64,000 nucleotides of DNA. It comes from Gemmatimonadaceae bacterium. Lineage in GTDB: Bacteria; Gemmatimonadota; Gemmatimonadetes; Gemmatimonadales; Gemmatimonadaceae. How positions within the stretch are numbered: the stretch's first letter is position 1; the number at the start of each line of letters is the position of its first letter. The stretch is from contig JAICLZ010000016.1 of the NCBI GenBank assembly GCA_025929535.1, positions 1 through 64,000 on the forward strand, in the 5' to 3' direction. The translations under genes were made by a program, and so were the position numbers. The notes under the pieces were generated by a model. It saw only the letters and a program-made list of their open reading frames with translations. It was not told the origin of the DNA and made no database searches. Positions 18,006-27,328 of the stretch are shown here, piece by piece.

Positions 18006-19787
18006 ATGCGCAAACTCCTGCCCTCGCTGGTGCTTGGAAGCGGTATCGTGGTGTACCTGGCTGCGTGCAGCAGCGACTCGGGCCCGACGCAGCCCAACGG
18101 CACCTGCTCAGGCTCCCCGTTCACCGTCGCCTCGCTGGCGGGCCGCGTCATTCCCGAGGCCGATCTGCCGTGCCTCTCGATTCCGGCCGATGGCGGCACG
18201 TACCTGGTCGTTCCGCAGTTCGTGACCGCCACGGCCGCGGTGAACCCGGTGAACTTCACGCTCTCAGCGGGCGTGCCCGGTGCCGCAGCCACCCGCATCG
18301 TGAGCGCGTCGCGTCAGGCACCTTCGTTCGGCATGGGAGCCGCGCCTGATCTCTCCCAAATGCAGCGGAGCCTCGAGAACGTGCTGCGACGGCACGAGCG
18401 CGAGGTCGCTGCCGCCGCCCGCAGCAATGGCTCGGCCGCGGGACCGCTCGCGAGCAGGATCCACGCGGACGCGGTGCCGCCCGCGTTGGGATCGTCCACC
18501 TCGTTCCACGTGCTGTCGAGCTTCACCAACGGCTCGCAGTACACCACCGACACGGCAATCCTGAAGTATTCCGGCACGCATCTGCTCATCTACGTGTCCA
18601 AGAACGCGCCTGCAGGAGGCTTCTCGGACGGGCAGATCGCCGCCTTCGGCAACACCTTCGATCTCGATCTCTACACGATCGATGTCGCGACCTTCGGGCA
18701 GCCGTCGGACATCGATGGGAACTCGCGCGTGATCGTGCTTCTGTCGCCGATCATCAACAAGCTCACGAAGGCGAGTGACTGCACCACCCTGGGGTACATC
18801 GCCGGATTCTTCAACGCGGTGGATCTGCTCCCCGCGCAATATCCCGGAAAATCGAACGGGGCGGAGATCTTCTATTCGCTCGTTCCCGATCCGAATGCCA
18901 CGGTGAGCTGCACGCACACCCTCGCCGCCGTGGAGCAGCTCACGCCATCGACGTTCATCCACGAGTTCCAGCACATGATCTCGTTCGGGCAGCACGCGAT
19001 CCTTCGCGGCGGGAACGAGGAGGATCCGTGGCTGAACGAGGGATTGAGTCATGTCGCCGAGGAGCTGGGCTCGCGCTATTACGAAAATCGCTTTCCGCCT
19101 CCGTCGGGGCGCACCGATCCCGACCAGGCGTTCCCCGATTCGTCGCAGGGCTTCATCTCGGGCGACCTGTACAACTCGTACCACTACCTGCTCAACACCG
19201 CGAGCACGGACACGGCGGACAAGGCATCGGTGAGCAACTGGGGCGATGGCGACGGCACCCTCGTGCAGCGTGGCGCGGTGTGGCTGTTCCTGCGCTGGCT
19301 CGGCGATCAGCAGGACAGTACGGTGTACGGCCGCCTGGATCAGACGGACCAGACGGGCGTCCCGAACCTCGTGACGGCGGCCGGCGGCACATCCTTTTCT
19401 ACCCTGTTCGGAGAGTTCTCGCTCGCACTCTACGTGGACAGTCTGCCGGGCGTTCCACGCACGTCGATTCCGCCGGAGCTGCGCTTCACCTCGCGAAACC
19501 TCCGCGCGCTGTACGGAAAGCAGCACGAGCGCAACCCGGCGAACTTTTCGCAGACGTTTCCGATCGAGGCGCTCCCGTTGACGCCGGGGGCCGCGCGAGC
19601 GGAGGCAATGCACCCCGGCACGATGGACTTTTTCGTTTTGACGGCGCCGTCGAGCGGCTCACCGATCGGGCTCACGTTCACTCCGTCCGCCACCACGGAC
19701 GCGTTCGCGGCATCGCTCGGCGCGCAGGTGAGCGTCTTCCACTGCCCGAGCGCGGCGGCGTGTCCGTTGTCCGTCCCAAACAATTGA
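18006..19787 (+). CDS. Secreted M30-like zinc metalloprotease lipoprotein
   Basis: 593 residues from ATG 18006 (GTG 17997 also possible). The signal ends YLAAC, a lipobox. After a beta-rich N-terminal part (about 20-160) comes a gluzincin-type domain: FIHEFQHMISFG (HExxH) near 320, then EDPWLNEGLSHVAEELG, supplying the downstream acidic ligand. The spacing resembles hyicolysin-type M30 peptidases. It likely degrades protein outside the cell or in the periplasm. Monocistronic, divergent from dnaE. Confidence 0.8.
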   Translation: MRKLLPSLVLGSGIVVYLAACSSDSGPTQPNGTCSGSPFTVASLAGRVIPEADLPCLSIPADGGTYLVVPQFVTATAAVNPVNFTLSAGVPGAAATRIVSASRQAPSFGMGAAPDLSQMQRSLENVLRRHEREVAAAARSNGSAAGPLASRIHADAVPPALGSSTSFHVLSSFTNGSQYTTDTAILKYSGTHLLIYVSKNAPAGGFSDGQIAAFGNTFDLDLYTIDVATFGQPSDIDGNSRVIVLLSPIINKLTKASDCTTLGYIAGFFNAVDLLPAQYPGKSNGAEIFYSLVPDPNATVSCTHTLAAVEQLTPSTFIHEFQHMISFGQHAILRGGNEEDPWLNEGLSHVAEELGSRYYENRFPPPSGRTDPDQAFPDSSQGFISGDLYNSYHYLLNTASTDTADKASVSNWGDGDGTLVQRGAVWLFLRWLGDQQDSTVYGRLDQTDQTGVPNLVTAAGGTSFSTLFGEFSLALYVDSLPGVPRTSIPPELRFTSRNLRALYGKQHERNPANFSQTFPIEALPLTPGAARAEAMHPGTMDFFVLTAPSSGSPIGLTFTPSATTDAFAASLGAQVSVFHCPSAAACPLSVPNN

Positions 19788-19865
19788 TGAGGCGGATGGG
19801 AACGGGCGATTCCGAATGCGGCCGCTCCACGACACCATGACCATCTCGATCATGAACGTCTCGGA

Positions 19866-20960
19866 ATGAACATCGGACGTGTCGCTGGGAGGACGGCGGG
19901 GGTTTTGGCCCTCGCCGTCCTCGTCTTTTTCACGCTCGTTCCCACCGGTCGCTACCTGATCCGCGCGGGATGGGCCGAGGCGCGCATCCTGTCGCGCGCG
20001 CGGCCGATCGCCGATGTCGTGCGCGACTCGGCCACCGATGCGACCACGCGCAGAAAGCTCGAGTTGGTGCTCGACGCGCGCGCGTTCGCCCGGGACTCCG
20101 TGAAGCTCGATGCGAAACGCGGCTTCACCACGTACAGCCACATCGATCACGACACGCTCGTGGTCGTGCTCTCGGCCGCCTACCGCGACCGGCTGCGCTA
20201 CAAGACCTGGTGGTTTCCAATCGTGGGGAGCGTGCCGTACAAGGGCTACTTCGACGTGAACGATGCGAAGCGGGCGGCGGCGGAGCTGTCGCGCGACGGG
20301 TTCGACGCGTATCTGCGTCCCGCATCCGCCTTCAGCACGCTCGGCTATCTCGAAGATCCCGTGCTCTCGACCACGATCGATGAGGACAGCGTGGAGCTCG
20401 TGAACACCGTGATTCACGAGCTGACACACAACACGTTCTATGCGGCGGGGCAGGCCGTGTTCAACGAATCGTTCGCGAACTTCGTCGGCACGCGCGGTGC
20501 CGAACTGTTCTACGCCGCGCGCGGGGACAGCGCCCGCGTCGCGCTCGCGCGCGAGGACTGGGCGCGCCAGAAGACGCTCGGCCGCTTCTGGAGCGCGGTG
20601 TACAACAGCGTGGATTCCGCGTTCAAGGCGCATCCACACAGCAAGGAGGAGAGGCTGCGCGCGCGGGAGATCGTGTTCGCAGGTGCGCGAAAGCGATTTG
20701 CACGCGAGATCGAGCCGGCGCTTCCGGGCTACGATCCTCGCAAACCGGTCGCGCTCCATCTCGACAACGCCGCCCTCATGTCGCGACGCATGTATCGCAC
20801 GGGGCTGGACGATTTCGACGCGATCTACGCGCGGGAGGACGAGCGGCTTCCCGCAGCGATCTCGCGCATCATCGCGCTCGCGCGCTCGCAGCCGAAGGAT
20901 CCGTACGCCGCGATACGAGCGTACGTCGCGTCAGGGAGCGCCGAAGCGCCCGCGAAGTAG
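19866..20960 (+). CDS. Putative membrane-anchored zinc aminopeptidase (PF10023-type)
   Basis: 364 residues. One N-terminal hydrophobic helix (AGVLALAVLVFFTLVPTG), then a domain with VNTVIHELTHNTFYA (HExxH zinc site) followed by FNESFANFVGTRGAELFY, where the Glu is the likely third ligand. This matches the bacterial aminopeptidase family Aminopep. The 3' end overlaps the convergent helicase gene by 30 bp. Substrate unknown. Confidence 0.85.
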   Translation: MNIGRVAGRTAGVLALAVLVFFTLVPTGRYLIRAGWAEARILSRARPIADVVRDSATDATTRRKLELVLDARAFARDSVKLDAKRGFTTYSHIDHDTLVVVLSAAYRDRLRYKTWWFPIVGSVPYKGYFDVNDAKRAAAELSRDGFDAYLRPASAFSTLGYLEDPVLSTTIDEDSVELVNTVIHELTHNTFYAAGQAVFNESFANFVGTRGAELFYAARGDSARVALAREDWARQKTLGRFWSAVYNSVDSAFKAHPHSKEERLRAREIVFAGARKRFAREIEPALPGYDPRKPVALHLDNAALMSRRMYRTGLDDFDAIYAREDERLPAAISRIIALARSQPKDPYAAIRAYVASGSAEAPAK

Positions 20961-22958
20961 CGCGCGAAGATCGAGGGGCATGCCGGGCGGCTGCTCCGGC
21001 GCGGGGGCTGGCGCAGGGGCGGGATACGCCGCCATCCGGCGCATGCGCTCTCGCACGCCCACATCGATGAAGCGCGAGAGCTGGTCGATCGTGTACTCGC
21101 TGCCCCAGCGCGAGCCGTAGCTGTTGAGTGGATAGAGCACGGCGAGGTGATGGCGCGCGCGCGTCATCGCCACGTACATGAGGCGGCGCTCCTCCTCCAT
21201 CTCGTCGTCGCTCCGCAGCGCGCGCGAGGACGGAAACCATCCGTCCACCGCCCAGATCACGAACACGGCATCCCACTCGCGGCCTTTCGCGCTGTGCGCA
21301 GTGCTCAGGATCAGCGCGTCGTCATCGGTGGTGCTCCCGGTGGCGAGATCCTGCGTTGCGGAGGGGGGCTCGAGGGCGAGCTCCGAGAGGAAGGCCGCGC
21401 GCGACGGAAATTTCGCCGCGATGATCTCGAGCTGATCGAGATCCGCGAGACGCGGCTCGATTCGATCGTAGCGCTCGCGCAGGATCGCGTCGTACATGCG
21501 GCGCAGCGCCGCGATCTCCGCGGGAACGGCGCGATCGACCTCCTCCGCGCGCAGCGACGCGAAGAGCTGAACGAGCGCGGCGTGCGCATCGCGCGCGCGC
21601 AGCGGTGGCGTGAGCTCGGCGAGTGCGGACGGATCCCAGCGGCGCGCCTGGAGGATGTCGATTGCTGCGCGGGCGGTGGCATCGCCCACGCCGGGAAGCA
21701 GGAGCAGCACGCGGAACCAGCTCACCTCGTCGCGCGGGTTCTCGAGAATGCGGAGGAACGCGAGCACGTCCTTCACGTGCGCGGCCTCGAGGAACTTGAG
21801 CCCGCCCCACTTCTCGAACGGGATCTTGCGATTCGTGAGCTCGATCTCGAGGTCGGCGGACATGTAGCCCGCGCGAAAGAGCACCGCCATCTCGCGCAGC
21901 GGCGTTCCCTCCTCGTGCAGCTCGAGAATCCGGTCGACCACCCAGCTCGTCTGCTCGTGCTCATCTCGCGCGGCCACGAGTGACGGCGCCTCACCGCCGG
22001 TGCGCCGCGTGAAGAGGTTCTTCGTGAAGCGCTGCCGTGCACGCGAGATCACGGTGTTGGTGACGTCGAGAATCGGCTGCGTGGACCTGTAGTTGTGCTC
22101 GAGCGCGACGACCGTCGTTCCCTCGAACTGCTTCGGGAAGTCGAGCATGTTACGTACGTTCGCGCCGCGGAAAGCGTAGATGCTCTGCGCGTCGTCGCCC
22201 ACGACGGTGATGTTCCGGTGGCCGCCCGCCATCGCGCGCAGAATCCGCGCCTGCAGCGCGTTCGTGTCCTGATATTCATCCACGAGCACGTGATCGTAGA
22301 GCGCCGCGATGCGAGCGCCCAGCTCGGGCGATCCCTCGAGCATCGCAACCCAGAAGAGCAGCAGATCGTCGTAGTCGACGAGATTGCGCTCCTCCTTTCG
22401 CGTGGTGTATCCGGCGAACACACGCGTGATGTCGGCGGCGAGCTCGCTGAACAGGGGGAGATCGTCGCGCAGAATGTCCTCGACGGAAATCTCCGTGTTC
22501 ACGTGCCGCGAGTAGACGTGATGCAGCGTTTCCTTTTTCGGAAAGCGCGACTTGCGCTGGCCGAAGCCGAGTGCGGCGCGCGACATTCCCATGAGATCCT
22601 CGGCGTCGCCCTGGTCGAGAATGGTGAAGTCCTTGGCCAGTCCCGCAGCCGGTCCGTACGCGCGCAGCAGCCGGTGAGCCGTGGCGTGGAAGGTGCCGCC
22701 GTGCACCCGCGCGCTCGCGCCGCCCGCGAGCCGCGCGACGCGGCCGAGCATCTCCTGCGCGGCGCGGCGCGTGAAGGTGAGCAGCAGGATGCGATGCGGC
22801 GGCACACCGCGCGCCAGCAGATGCGCGACGCGATAGACGAGCGCGCGCGTTTTGCCGGTGCCCGCGCCGGCGACCACGAGCAAGGGACCGTTGCCGAAGG
22901 TCGCGGCCGCGTGCTGCTGCGGGTTCAGCTCCGCCGCGAAATCGATCGGCTCAGGCAT
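20931..22958 (-). CDS. UvrD/PcrA-type superfamily 1 DNA helicase
   Basis: 675 residues from the ATG at 22958. All SF1A motifs are present: VVAGAGTGKTRALVYRV (Walker A), LVDEYQDTN (motif II), VVGDDAQSIYAFRGA (III), EHNYRSTQPIL (IV), STAHSAKGREWDAVFVIWAVDG (V) and EERRLMYVAMTRARHHL (VI). It ends in a Pro/Ala linker and short tail, with no extra nuclease domain. A 3'-5' helicase for repair or for clearing replication obstacles is expected; PcrA, UvrD and Rep cannot be told apart from sequence alone. Starts 5 bp after the DDAH gene. Confidence 0.9.
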   Translation of the reverse strand: MPEPIDFAAELNPQQHAAATFGNGPLLVVAGAGTGKTRALVYRVAHLLARGVPPHRILLLTFTRRAAQEMLGRVARLAGGASARVHGGTFHATAHRLLRAYGPAAGLAKDFTILDQGDAEDLMGMSRAALGFGQRKSRFPKKETLHHVYSRHVNTEISVEDILRDDLPLFSELAADITRVFAGYTTRKEERNLVDYDDLLLFWVAMLEGSPELGARIAALYDHVLVDEYQDTNALQARILRAMAGGHRNITVVGDDAQSIYAFRGANVRNMLDFPKQFEGTTVVALEHNYRSTQPILDVTNTVISRARQRFTKNLFTRRTGGEAPSLVAARDEHEQTSWVVDRILELHEEGTPLREMAVLFRAGYMSADLEIELTNRKIPFEKWGGLKFLEAAHVKDVLAFLRILENPRDEVSWFRVLLLLPGVGDATARAAIDILQARRWDPSALAELTPPLRARDAHAALVQLFASLRAEEVDRAVPAEIAALRRMYDAILRERYDRIEPRLADLDQLEIIAAKFPSRAAFLSELALEPPSATQDLATGSTTDDDALILSTAHSAKGREWDAVFVIWAVDGWFPSSRALRSDDEMEEERRLMYVAMTRARHHLAVLYPLNSYGSRWGSEYTIDQLSRFIDVGVRERMRRMAAYPAPAPAPAPEQPPGMPLDLRALLRGRFGAP

Positions 22959-22963
22959 CCGTT

Positions 22964-23737
22964 TCAGGCATCCGAAGCGTCGAAGACGATGCTCAGGCAC
23001 GTCGGCCCGCCCTCGGCCTTTTGCAGCTCGGACAGATCCACTGGCGCAACGGTGAAGCCGCGCGACTCGAGCTTCGCGCGCGTGCGCGGGAACGACGCGG
23101 GCATCACGAGCGTATTGCCGATCGCGAGCACGCTGGCGCCCCAGGGCTCCGTCTCGTGGACGGTGAGCAGCTCGATGTCGCCGAACGCACTCGTGGCCGC
23201 CCACTCGGGATTCGCGAGCAGCACGCCCCGTCCGGCGTAGGTGCACGCGGTCTTCAAATGCAGAGCGCCGCGCACCGGCACTGCGCGCACCATGTAACCG
23301 AGTGGTGACACGAGCGCGCCCAGCTGGTCGATGCCGGCCGAGTTGGTGCGGCTGGAGAGGCCGACGTACATCGTGCGGTCCACTTGCACGACGTCGCCGC
23401 CGTCGAGCGTCGCGGGCGCGGTGAGCCGGTGCACCGGGCGGTAGCGGCTCATCGCGTGCGCGATGCTCTCGGTTTCGGCGCGGCGCGATGCGGCGCCGGG
23501 CGCAGTCACGATCCCGATCTCGTCGAGCATCATCCCCACATCTTCCACGAAGACCGCATCGGCGAGCGCGTCTTCCGCCGGCAGATGATCGATGAGCACG
23601 CCCAATTCCGCGAGTGTGCGCTCGTACTCCTCGTGCTGGCGCCGCGCGAGCGGGATGTCGATCGGCACGCGGTCGCGGAAGGTGAGCTCGCCCGTCGCGA
23701 GCGATGCGCTCACGCCGCGCGTGATGGCGGTCAGCAT
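22964..23737 (-). CDS. Dimethylarginine dimethylaminohydrolase (DDAH) family hydrolase
   Basis: 257 residues from ATG 23737. The amidinotransferase/DDAH fold is marked by DAVFVEDVGMM, LDGGDVVQVDRTMYVGLSSRTN, the catalytic His in GALHLKTACTY and the nucleophilic Cys near the C-terminus (EGGPTCLSIVF). It should hydrolyse methylated arginine to citrulline plus dimethylamine; arginine deiminase-like activity is an alternative. It lies between lipB and the helicase gene on the same strand. Confidence 0.9.
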   Translation of the reverse strand: MLTAITRGVSASLATGELTFRDRVPIDIPLARRQHEEYERTLAELGVLIDHLPAEDALADAVFVEDVGMMLDEIGIVTAPGAASRRAETESIAHAMSRYRPVHRLTAPATLDGGDVVQVDRTMYVGLSSRTNSAGIDQLGALVSPLGYMVRAVPVRGALHLKTACTYAGRGVLLANPEWAATSAFGDIELLTVHETEPWGASVLAIGNTLVMPASFPRTRAKLESRGFTVAPVDLSELQKAEGGPTCLSIVFDASDA

Positions 23738-23793
23738 GGGAGGACGGTTGTCAGGGGAGAACGACGCGCTGCCGAAATATAGCGCGCGCTCCC

Positions 23794-23816
23794 CGCTCCC
23801 GCCGCGCGCGGGAGCG
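23794..23816 (-). terminator. GC-rich hairpin after lipB
   Basis: CGCTCCCG (23794-23801) pairs with CGGGAGCG (23809-23816) around a 7-nt loop, 16 bp past the lipB stop. No U-rich tract follows in the direction of transcription, so it may only weaken read-through into the DDAH gene. Confidence 0.3.
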
Positions 23817-23831
23817 GCGTGCGAACGTAGC

Positions 23832-24584
23832 TCAGCCCAGAGGCAGCCTCGCGGATAGCGCGCCCGGGCCGAGCGGCTCCGGATCGAGTGCGAACACGGT
23901 GCCAAAGCACGCGGTGACCGTCTCGGCGACGAGCGAGAGCGGCGGGGCGGCGCTGCCGAGCTCTCGCTCAACCGATGTCATGGTCACGCCGGACAGCCCG
24001 CACGGAACGATCAGATCGAAGTACGAGAGATCGTTCGAGACGTTGAGCGCGAACCCGTGCCACGTCACCCAGTCGCGCGCGTGTACGCCGATCGATGCGA
24101 TCTTTCGCCCGCTCGTCCATACACCGGTGCGCCCCTCGCTGCGCTCCGCCGGAATGCCGACGTGCTCGAGCGCGCGCACGAGCACCGCCTCCACCTGGCG
24201 AAGATACCAGTGGAGATCCTGCTTGTGTCCGCGCAGGTTCACGATCGGATACCCCACGAGCTGGCCCGGCCCGTGGAAGGTGACGTCTCCGCCGCGCTCC
24301 ACCTCGAACAGCTCCACACCGCGTTCCCGGAGCATGGCTGGAGTTACCACCAGGTGCTGCGCCTTCGAGCTGCGGCCGAGCGTGACGACGGGCGGATGCT
24401 CGAGGAGCAGAAGCACGTCGTGCGGGATCACGCCGCTGATGCGCGCCCGCGCGACGGCGCGCTGGAGCTCGAGCCCGCGCGCGTAGGGCACGAGCCCGAG
24501 ATGAACGACGTACAGCGGCGCCAGCGCTGCCGACGCCACGTGCTCCTCTTCGATCTGCGCGGTGTTCAGCACCGTCTCACGCAT
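23832..24584 (-). CDS. lipB: Octanoyl-[acyl-carrier-protein]:protein octanoyltransferase
   Basis: 250 residues from ATG 24584, overlapping the end of lpdA by 8 bp. It transfers octanoate from acyl carrier protein to the lysine of lipoyl domains. Visible signatures: EHPPVVTLGRSS, RGGDVTFHGPGQLVGYPI, the active-site Lys in GRKIASIGVHARDWVTWHGFALNV, and the catalytic Cys in FDLIVPCGLSG. Last gene of the pyruvate dehydrogenase/lipoate operon, making the unit self-sufficient for lipoylation together with lipA. Confidence 0.95.
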   Translation of the reverse strand: MRETVLNTAQIEEEHVASAALAPLYVVHLGLVPYARGLELQRAVARARISGVIPHDVLLLLEHPPVVTLGRSSKAQHLVVTPAMLRERGVELFEVERGGDVTFHGPGQLVGYPIVNLRGHKQDLHWYLRQVEAVLVRALEHVGIPAERSEGRTGVWTSGRKIASIGVHARDWVTWHGFALNVSNDLSYFDLIVPCGLSGVTMTSVERELGSAAPPLSLVAETVTACFGTVFALDPEPLGPGALSARLPLG

Positions 24585-25977
24585 TGAGCACGCGGCCCAT
24601 GGAATCGAGAATCGCCTCCGCGATCGCCTCCGACAGCGTCGGGTGCGCATGGATCGCGAGATCGACTTCCTCCACCGTGAACTCGTTCTCGCGCGCGACC
24701 ACGAGCTCGTGGATCAGCTCCGTCGCATGCGCCCCGATGATGTGCGCGCCGAGGATCTCGCCGTACTTCGAATCGCGAATGATCTTCACGAAGCCCTCGG
24801 TCTCGCCCGAGGTGCGCGCACGGCCGTTCGCGGAAAAGTTGTACCGGCCCACCTTGTAGTCGAGCTTCTTCTCCTTCACCTGCTGCTCCGTGAGGCCGAT
24901 CGACGCGACTTCCGGATGGCAGTACGTGCAGCTCGGAATGTTGCCGTAGTTCACGTGATGGTCGTTCTTCCCCGCGATGACCTCGGCCACGACCACTCCC
25001 TCGCGCTCGCCCTTGTGCGCGAGCATCGGCGGCCCGGCCACGTCGCCGATGGCGTAGATGCCTTCGGCGCTCGTGCGCATCTGCTCATCGATCTGGATGA
25101 AGCCGCGATCGGTGAGCTTCACGCCCTGGGCTTCGAGGCCGATCCCGTCGATCACCGGTGCGCGTCCCGCCGCCACCAGCACCTTCTCGACCGTGAGCTC
25201 CTTCTTCTCGGGTCCCGCAAGGCTGATCGTGACGGAGCCTTTCCCGACCTTGGCGGCCGTGATCCTGGCTCCGGTGATGACATCGATGCCGCGCTTCTTG
25301 AAGCTCTTCGTGAGCTCAGCGGCGACATCGGCGTCCTCGAGCGGAAGGATCGCGGGCAGCGCCTCGAGCAGCGTGACCTTCGTGCCGAACTCGCTGAAGA
25401 CGTCCGCGAACTCGCAGCCCACCGCGCCCGCGCCGACGATCGCCATGGTGGCGGGCGCCTTGTCGGCGATGAGCACGTCGTCGGACGACAGGATGTTCGA
25501 CTTGTCGAGCGTGAGCCCGATCGCCGGAATTCCCTTGACGCGCGAGCCCGTGCAGATCACGATCGCCTTCTTTGCGTCGTGCGTGGTCACGGCGCCCTTG
25601 TCATCGGTGACCGACATGGTCTTCCTTCCGGTGAGCGCGCCGGTGCCCCTGATCCAGGTGATCTTGTTCTTCTTGAAGAGGAACTCGACTCCCTTGGAGT
25701 TCTGCGTGCTCACCGCGCGCGAGCGCTTCATCGCCACGCCGTAGTCGGTGGTGATCTCGCCCACGCTCACACCAAAGGTCTTCGCCTCGCGCGCGCGGTG
25801 CGCGACTGCCGCCGACTCGAGCAGCGCCTTCGCGGGAATGCATCCCCAGAGCACGCACGTGCCGCCGAGCCCTTCGCGCTCGACCACGGCCACGGTGAGG
25901 CCGAGCTGTGCGGCGCGAATGGCACCCACGTAGCCGGCGGGTCCGCCGCCCAGGAAGATCACGTCGAAGGAAGCCAT
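24577..25977 (-). CDS. lpdA: Dihydrolipoyl dehydrogenase (E3)
   Basis: 466 residues. It reoxidises dihydrolipoamide with NAD+. FAD-binding GGGPAGYVGAIRAAQLG at the start; redox disulfide C41-x4-C46 (GGTCVLWGCIPAK); NAD-binding GAGAVGCEFADVFSEFG near 180; second FAD motif YAIGDVAG near 310; and the C-terminal dimer-interface HAHPTLSEA with the catalytic His-Glu pair. Located 36 bp after the E2 gene. Confidence 0.97.
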   Translation of the reverse strand: MASFDVIFLGGGPAGYVGAIRAAQLGLTVAVVEREGLGGTCVLWGCIPAKALLESAAVAHRAREAKTFGVSVGEITTDYGVAMKRSRAVSTQNSKGVEFLFKKNKITWIRGTGALTGRKTMSVTDDKGAVTTHDAKKAIVICTGSRVKGIPAIGLTLDKSNILSSDDVLIADKAPATMAIVGAGAVGCEFADVFSEFGTKVTLLEALPAILPLEDADVAAELTKSFKKRGIDVITGARITAAKVGKGSVTISLAGPEKKELTVEKVLVAAGRAPVIDGIGLEAQGVKLTDRGFIQIDEQMRTSAEGIYAIGDVAGPPMLAHKGEREGVVVAEVIAGKNDHHVNYGNIPSCTYCHPEVASIGLTEQQVKEKKLDYKVGRYNFSANGRARTSGETEGFVKIIRDSKYGEILGAHIIGAHATELIHELVVARENEFTVEEVDLAIHAHPTLSEAIAEAILDSMGRVLNA

Positions 25978-26013
25978 TGTCAGTTCGATCCTGTGGTGAA
26001 AAAGGGCACGTGG

Positions 26014-27309
26014 TCAGAACACGAGCATGAGTGGGTTTTCGATCAGGCGGTGCAGCGTCTGCATGAAGCGCGCACCGGTGGCGCCGTCCACGGCGCGATG
26101 GTCGCAGCTCATCGTGATGCGCACGCGCGTGCGCACCACGAGCGCGCCATCAATCACGACCGGCACATCGCCCACCGCGCCAACCGCGAAGATCGCGACT
26201 TCCGGCGGGTTGATGATCGCGGTGAACTCATCGATGCCGAACATGCCGAGGTTGGACACGGTGGCCGTGGCTCCGGTGTATTCCCCGGGCGCGAGCTTCC
26301 GTTCGCGCGCGCGCTTCGCGAGCTCACGCGACTCGCGCGCGATCTCGCTGATGCGCTTCCTGTCCGCGTCGGCGATGATCGGCGTGATGAGCCCATCCTC
26401 CACCGCCACGGCCATGCCGAGGTGCACGCGGTGGTGGTGACGGATGCTGTCGCCGAGCCAGTGCGCGTTCACTTCGGGATGCCGGCTGAGCGCAGTGGCG
26501 ATCGCCTTGAGCAGGATGTCGTTGTACGAGACCTTGAACTCATCGCCCAGCGCGATCATGCGCTCGCGCAGCTCGCGGACACTGGTGAGATCGAAATCGG
26601 CGGTGAGAAAGAAGGTCGGTATCGGCCCATTCGACTCGGCGAGGCGGCGCGCGATTGTCTTGCGGATCTGCGTGAGAGGAATGTCCTCGAAGTCGCCGGC
26701 ACCCGCGGTGCGAGGCACCGGTGGCGCGGGACGCACCGCGGGCGGAGCGGCCGTCACCGGCGCAGCGGACGCAGCGGCCTCGATATCGCGGCGGATGACG
26801 CGACCGCCGGGACCGCTGCCGTGCAGCCGTGCGAGATCGAGCCCGCGCTCGCTCGCGAGACGACGCGCGAGCGGCGATGAGCGCGCGCGTCCGCCGCCGT
26901 TGCCCCCGGACGTCGGTGCGGAGGGGGGTGCGGAGGTGGGCATCGTGGCCGCGGGTGTTGGCGCCGCGGCCGCCTGCGATGCCGAGGGCACTTCACTCCG
27001 CGGCGGCGAAGGCTCCGATGGCGTGAGCGCAGCCGCGGGCGCCTTTTTCGTGAGCGCGTCGATGTTCTCGTCCGGCGCGCCGATCACCGCGAGCAGCTCG
27101 CCCACCGGGCGTGTGTCGCCCTCGGCCGCGAGACGCGCGCGCAGCACGCCATCGCCGCGGGCGGTCAGCTCCATCACCGCCTTGTCCGTCTCCACCTCCG
27201 CGAGCACGTCGCCCTTCGCGACCGGATCGCCTTCGTTCTTGAGCCATTTGACGAGACGTCCTTCCTCCATCGTTGGAGAAAGCGCCTCCATGGTCACCTT
27301 CGTCGCCAT
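26014..27309 (-). CDS. pdhC: Pyruvate dehydrogenase complex E2 (dihydrolipoamide acetyltransferase)
   Basis: 431 residues from ATG 27309, preceded by GGAGG. One lipoyl domain (about 1-76) with the lipoyl-lysine K43 in VETDKAVMEL; a Pro/Ala linker; a peripheral-subunit-binding domain (about 145-177, SPLARRLASERGLDLARL...GGRVIRRDI); a second linker; and the catalytic core (about 205-431) ending with SCDHRAVDGATGARF, which carries the catalytic His. Its place after pdhAB and before lpdA supports pyruvate as substrate, though a branched-chain complex is not excluded. Confidence 0.95.
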   Translation of the reverse strand: MATKVTMEALSPTMEEGRLVKWLKNEGDPVAKGDVLAEVETDKAVMELTARGDGVLRARLAAEGDTRPVGELLAVIGAPDENIDALTKKAPAAALTPSEPSPPRSEVPSASQAAAAPTPAATMPTSAPPSAPTSGGNGGGRARSSPLARRLASERGLDLARLHGSGPGGRVIRRDIEAAASAAPVTAAPPAVRPAPPVPRTAGAGDFEDIPLTQIRKTIARRLAESNGPIPTFFLTADFDLTSVRELRERMIALGDEFKVSYNDILLKAIATALSRHPEVNAHWLGDSIRHHHRVHLGMAVAVEDGLITPIIADADRKRISEIARESRELAKRARERKLAPGEYTGATATVSNLGMFGIDEFTAIINPPEVAIFAVGAVGDVPVVIDGALVVRTRVRITMSCDHRAVDGATGARFMQTLHRLIENPLMLVF

Positions 27310-27328
27310 CACATCCTCCGAGTCGCGG

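Noticed and set aside
24562-26880. 772-codon plus-strand open frame opposite lipB-lpdA-pdhC
   Set aside because: Arg/His/Asp-rich composition, no signature; the minus strand encodes well-conserved enzymes over the same span.
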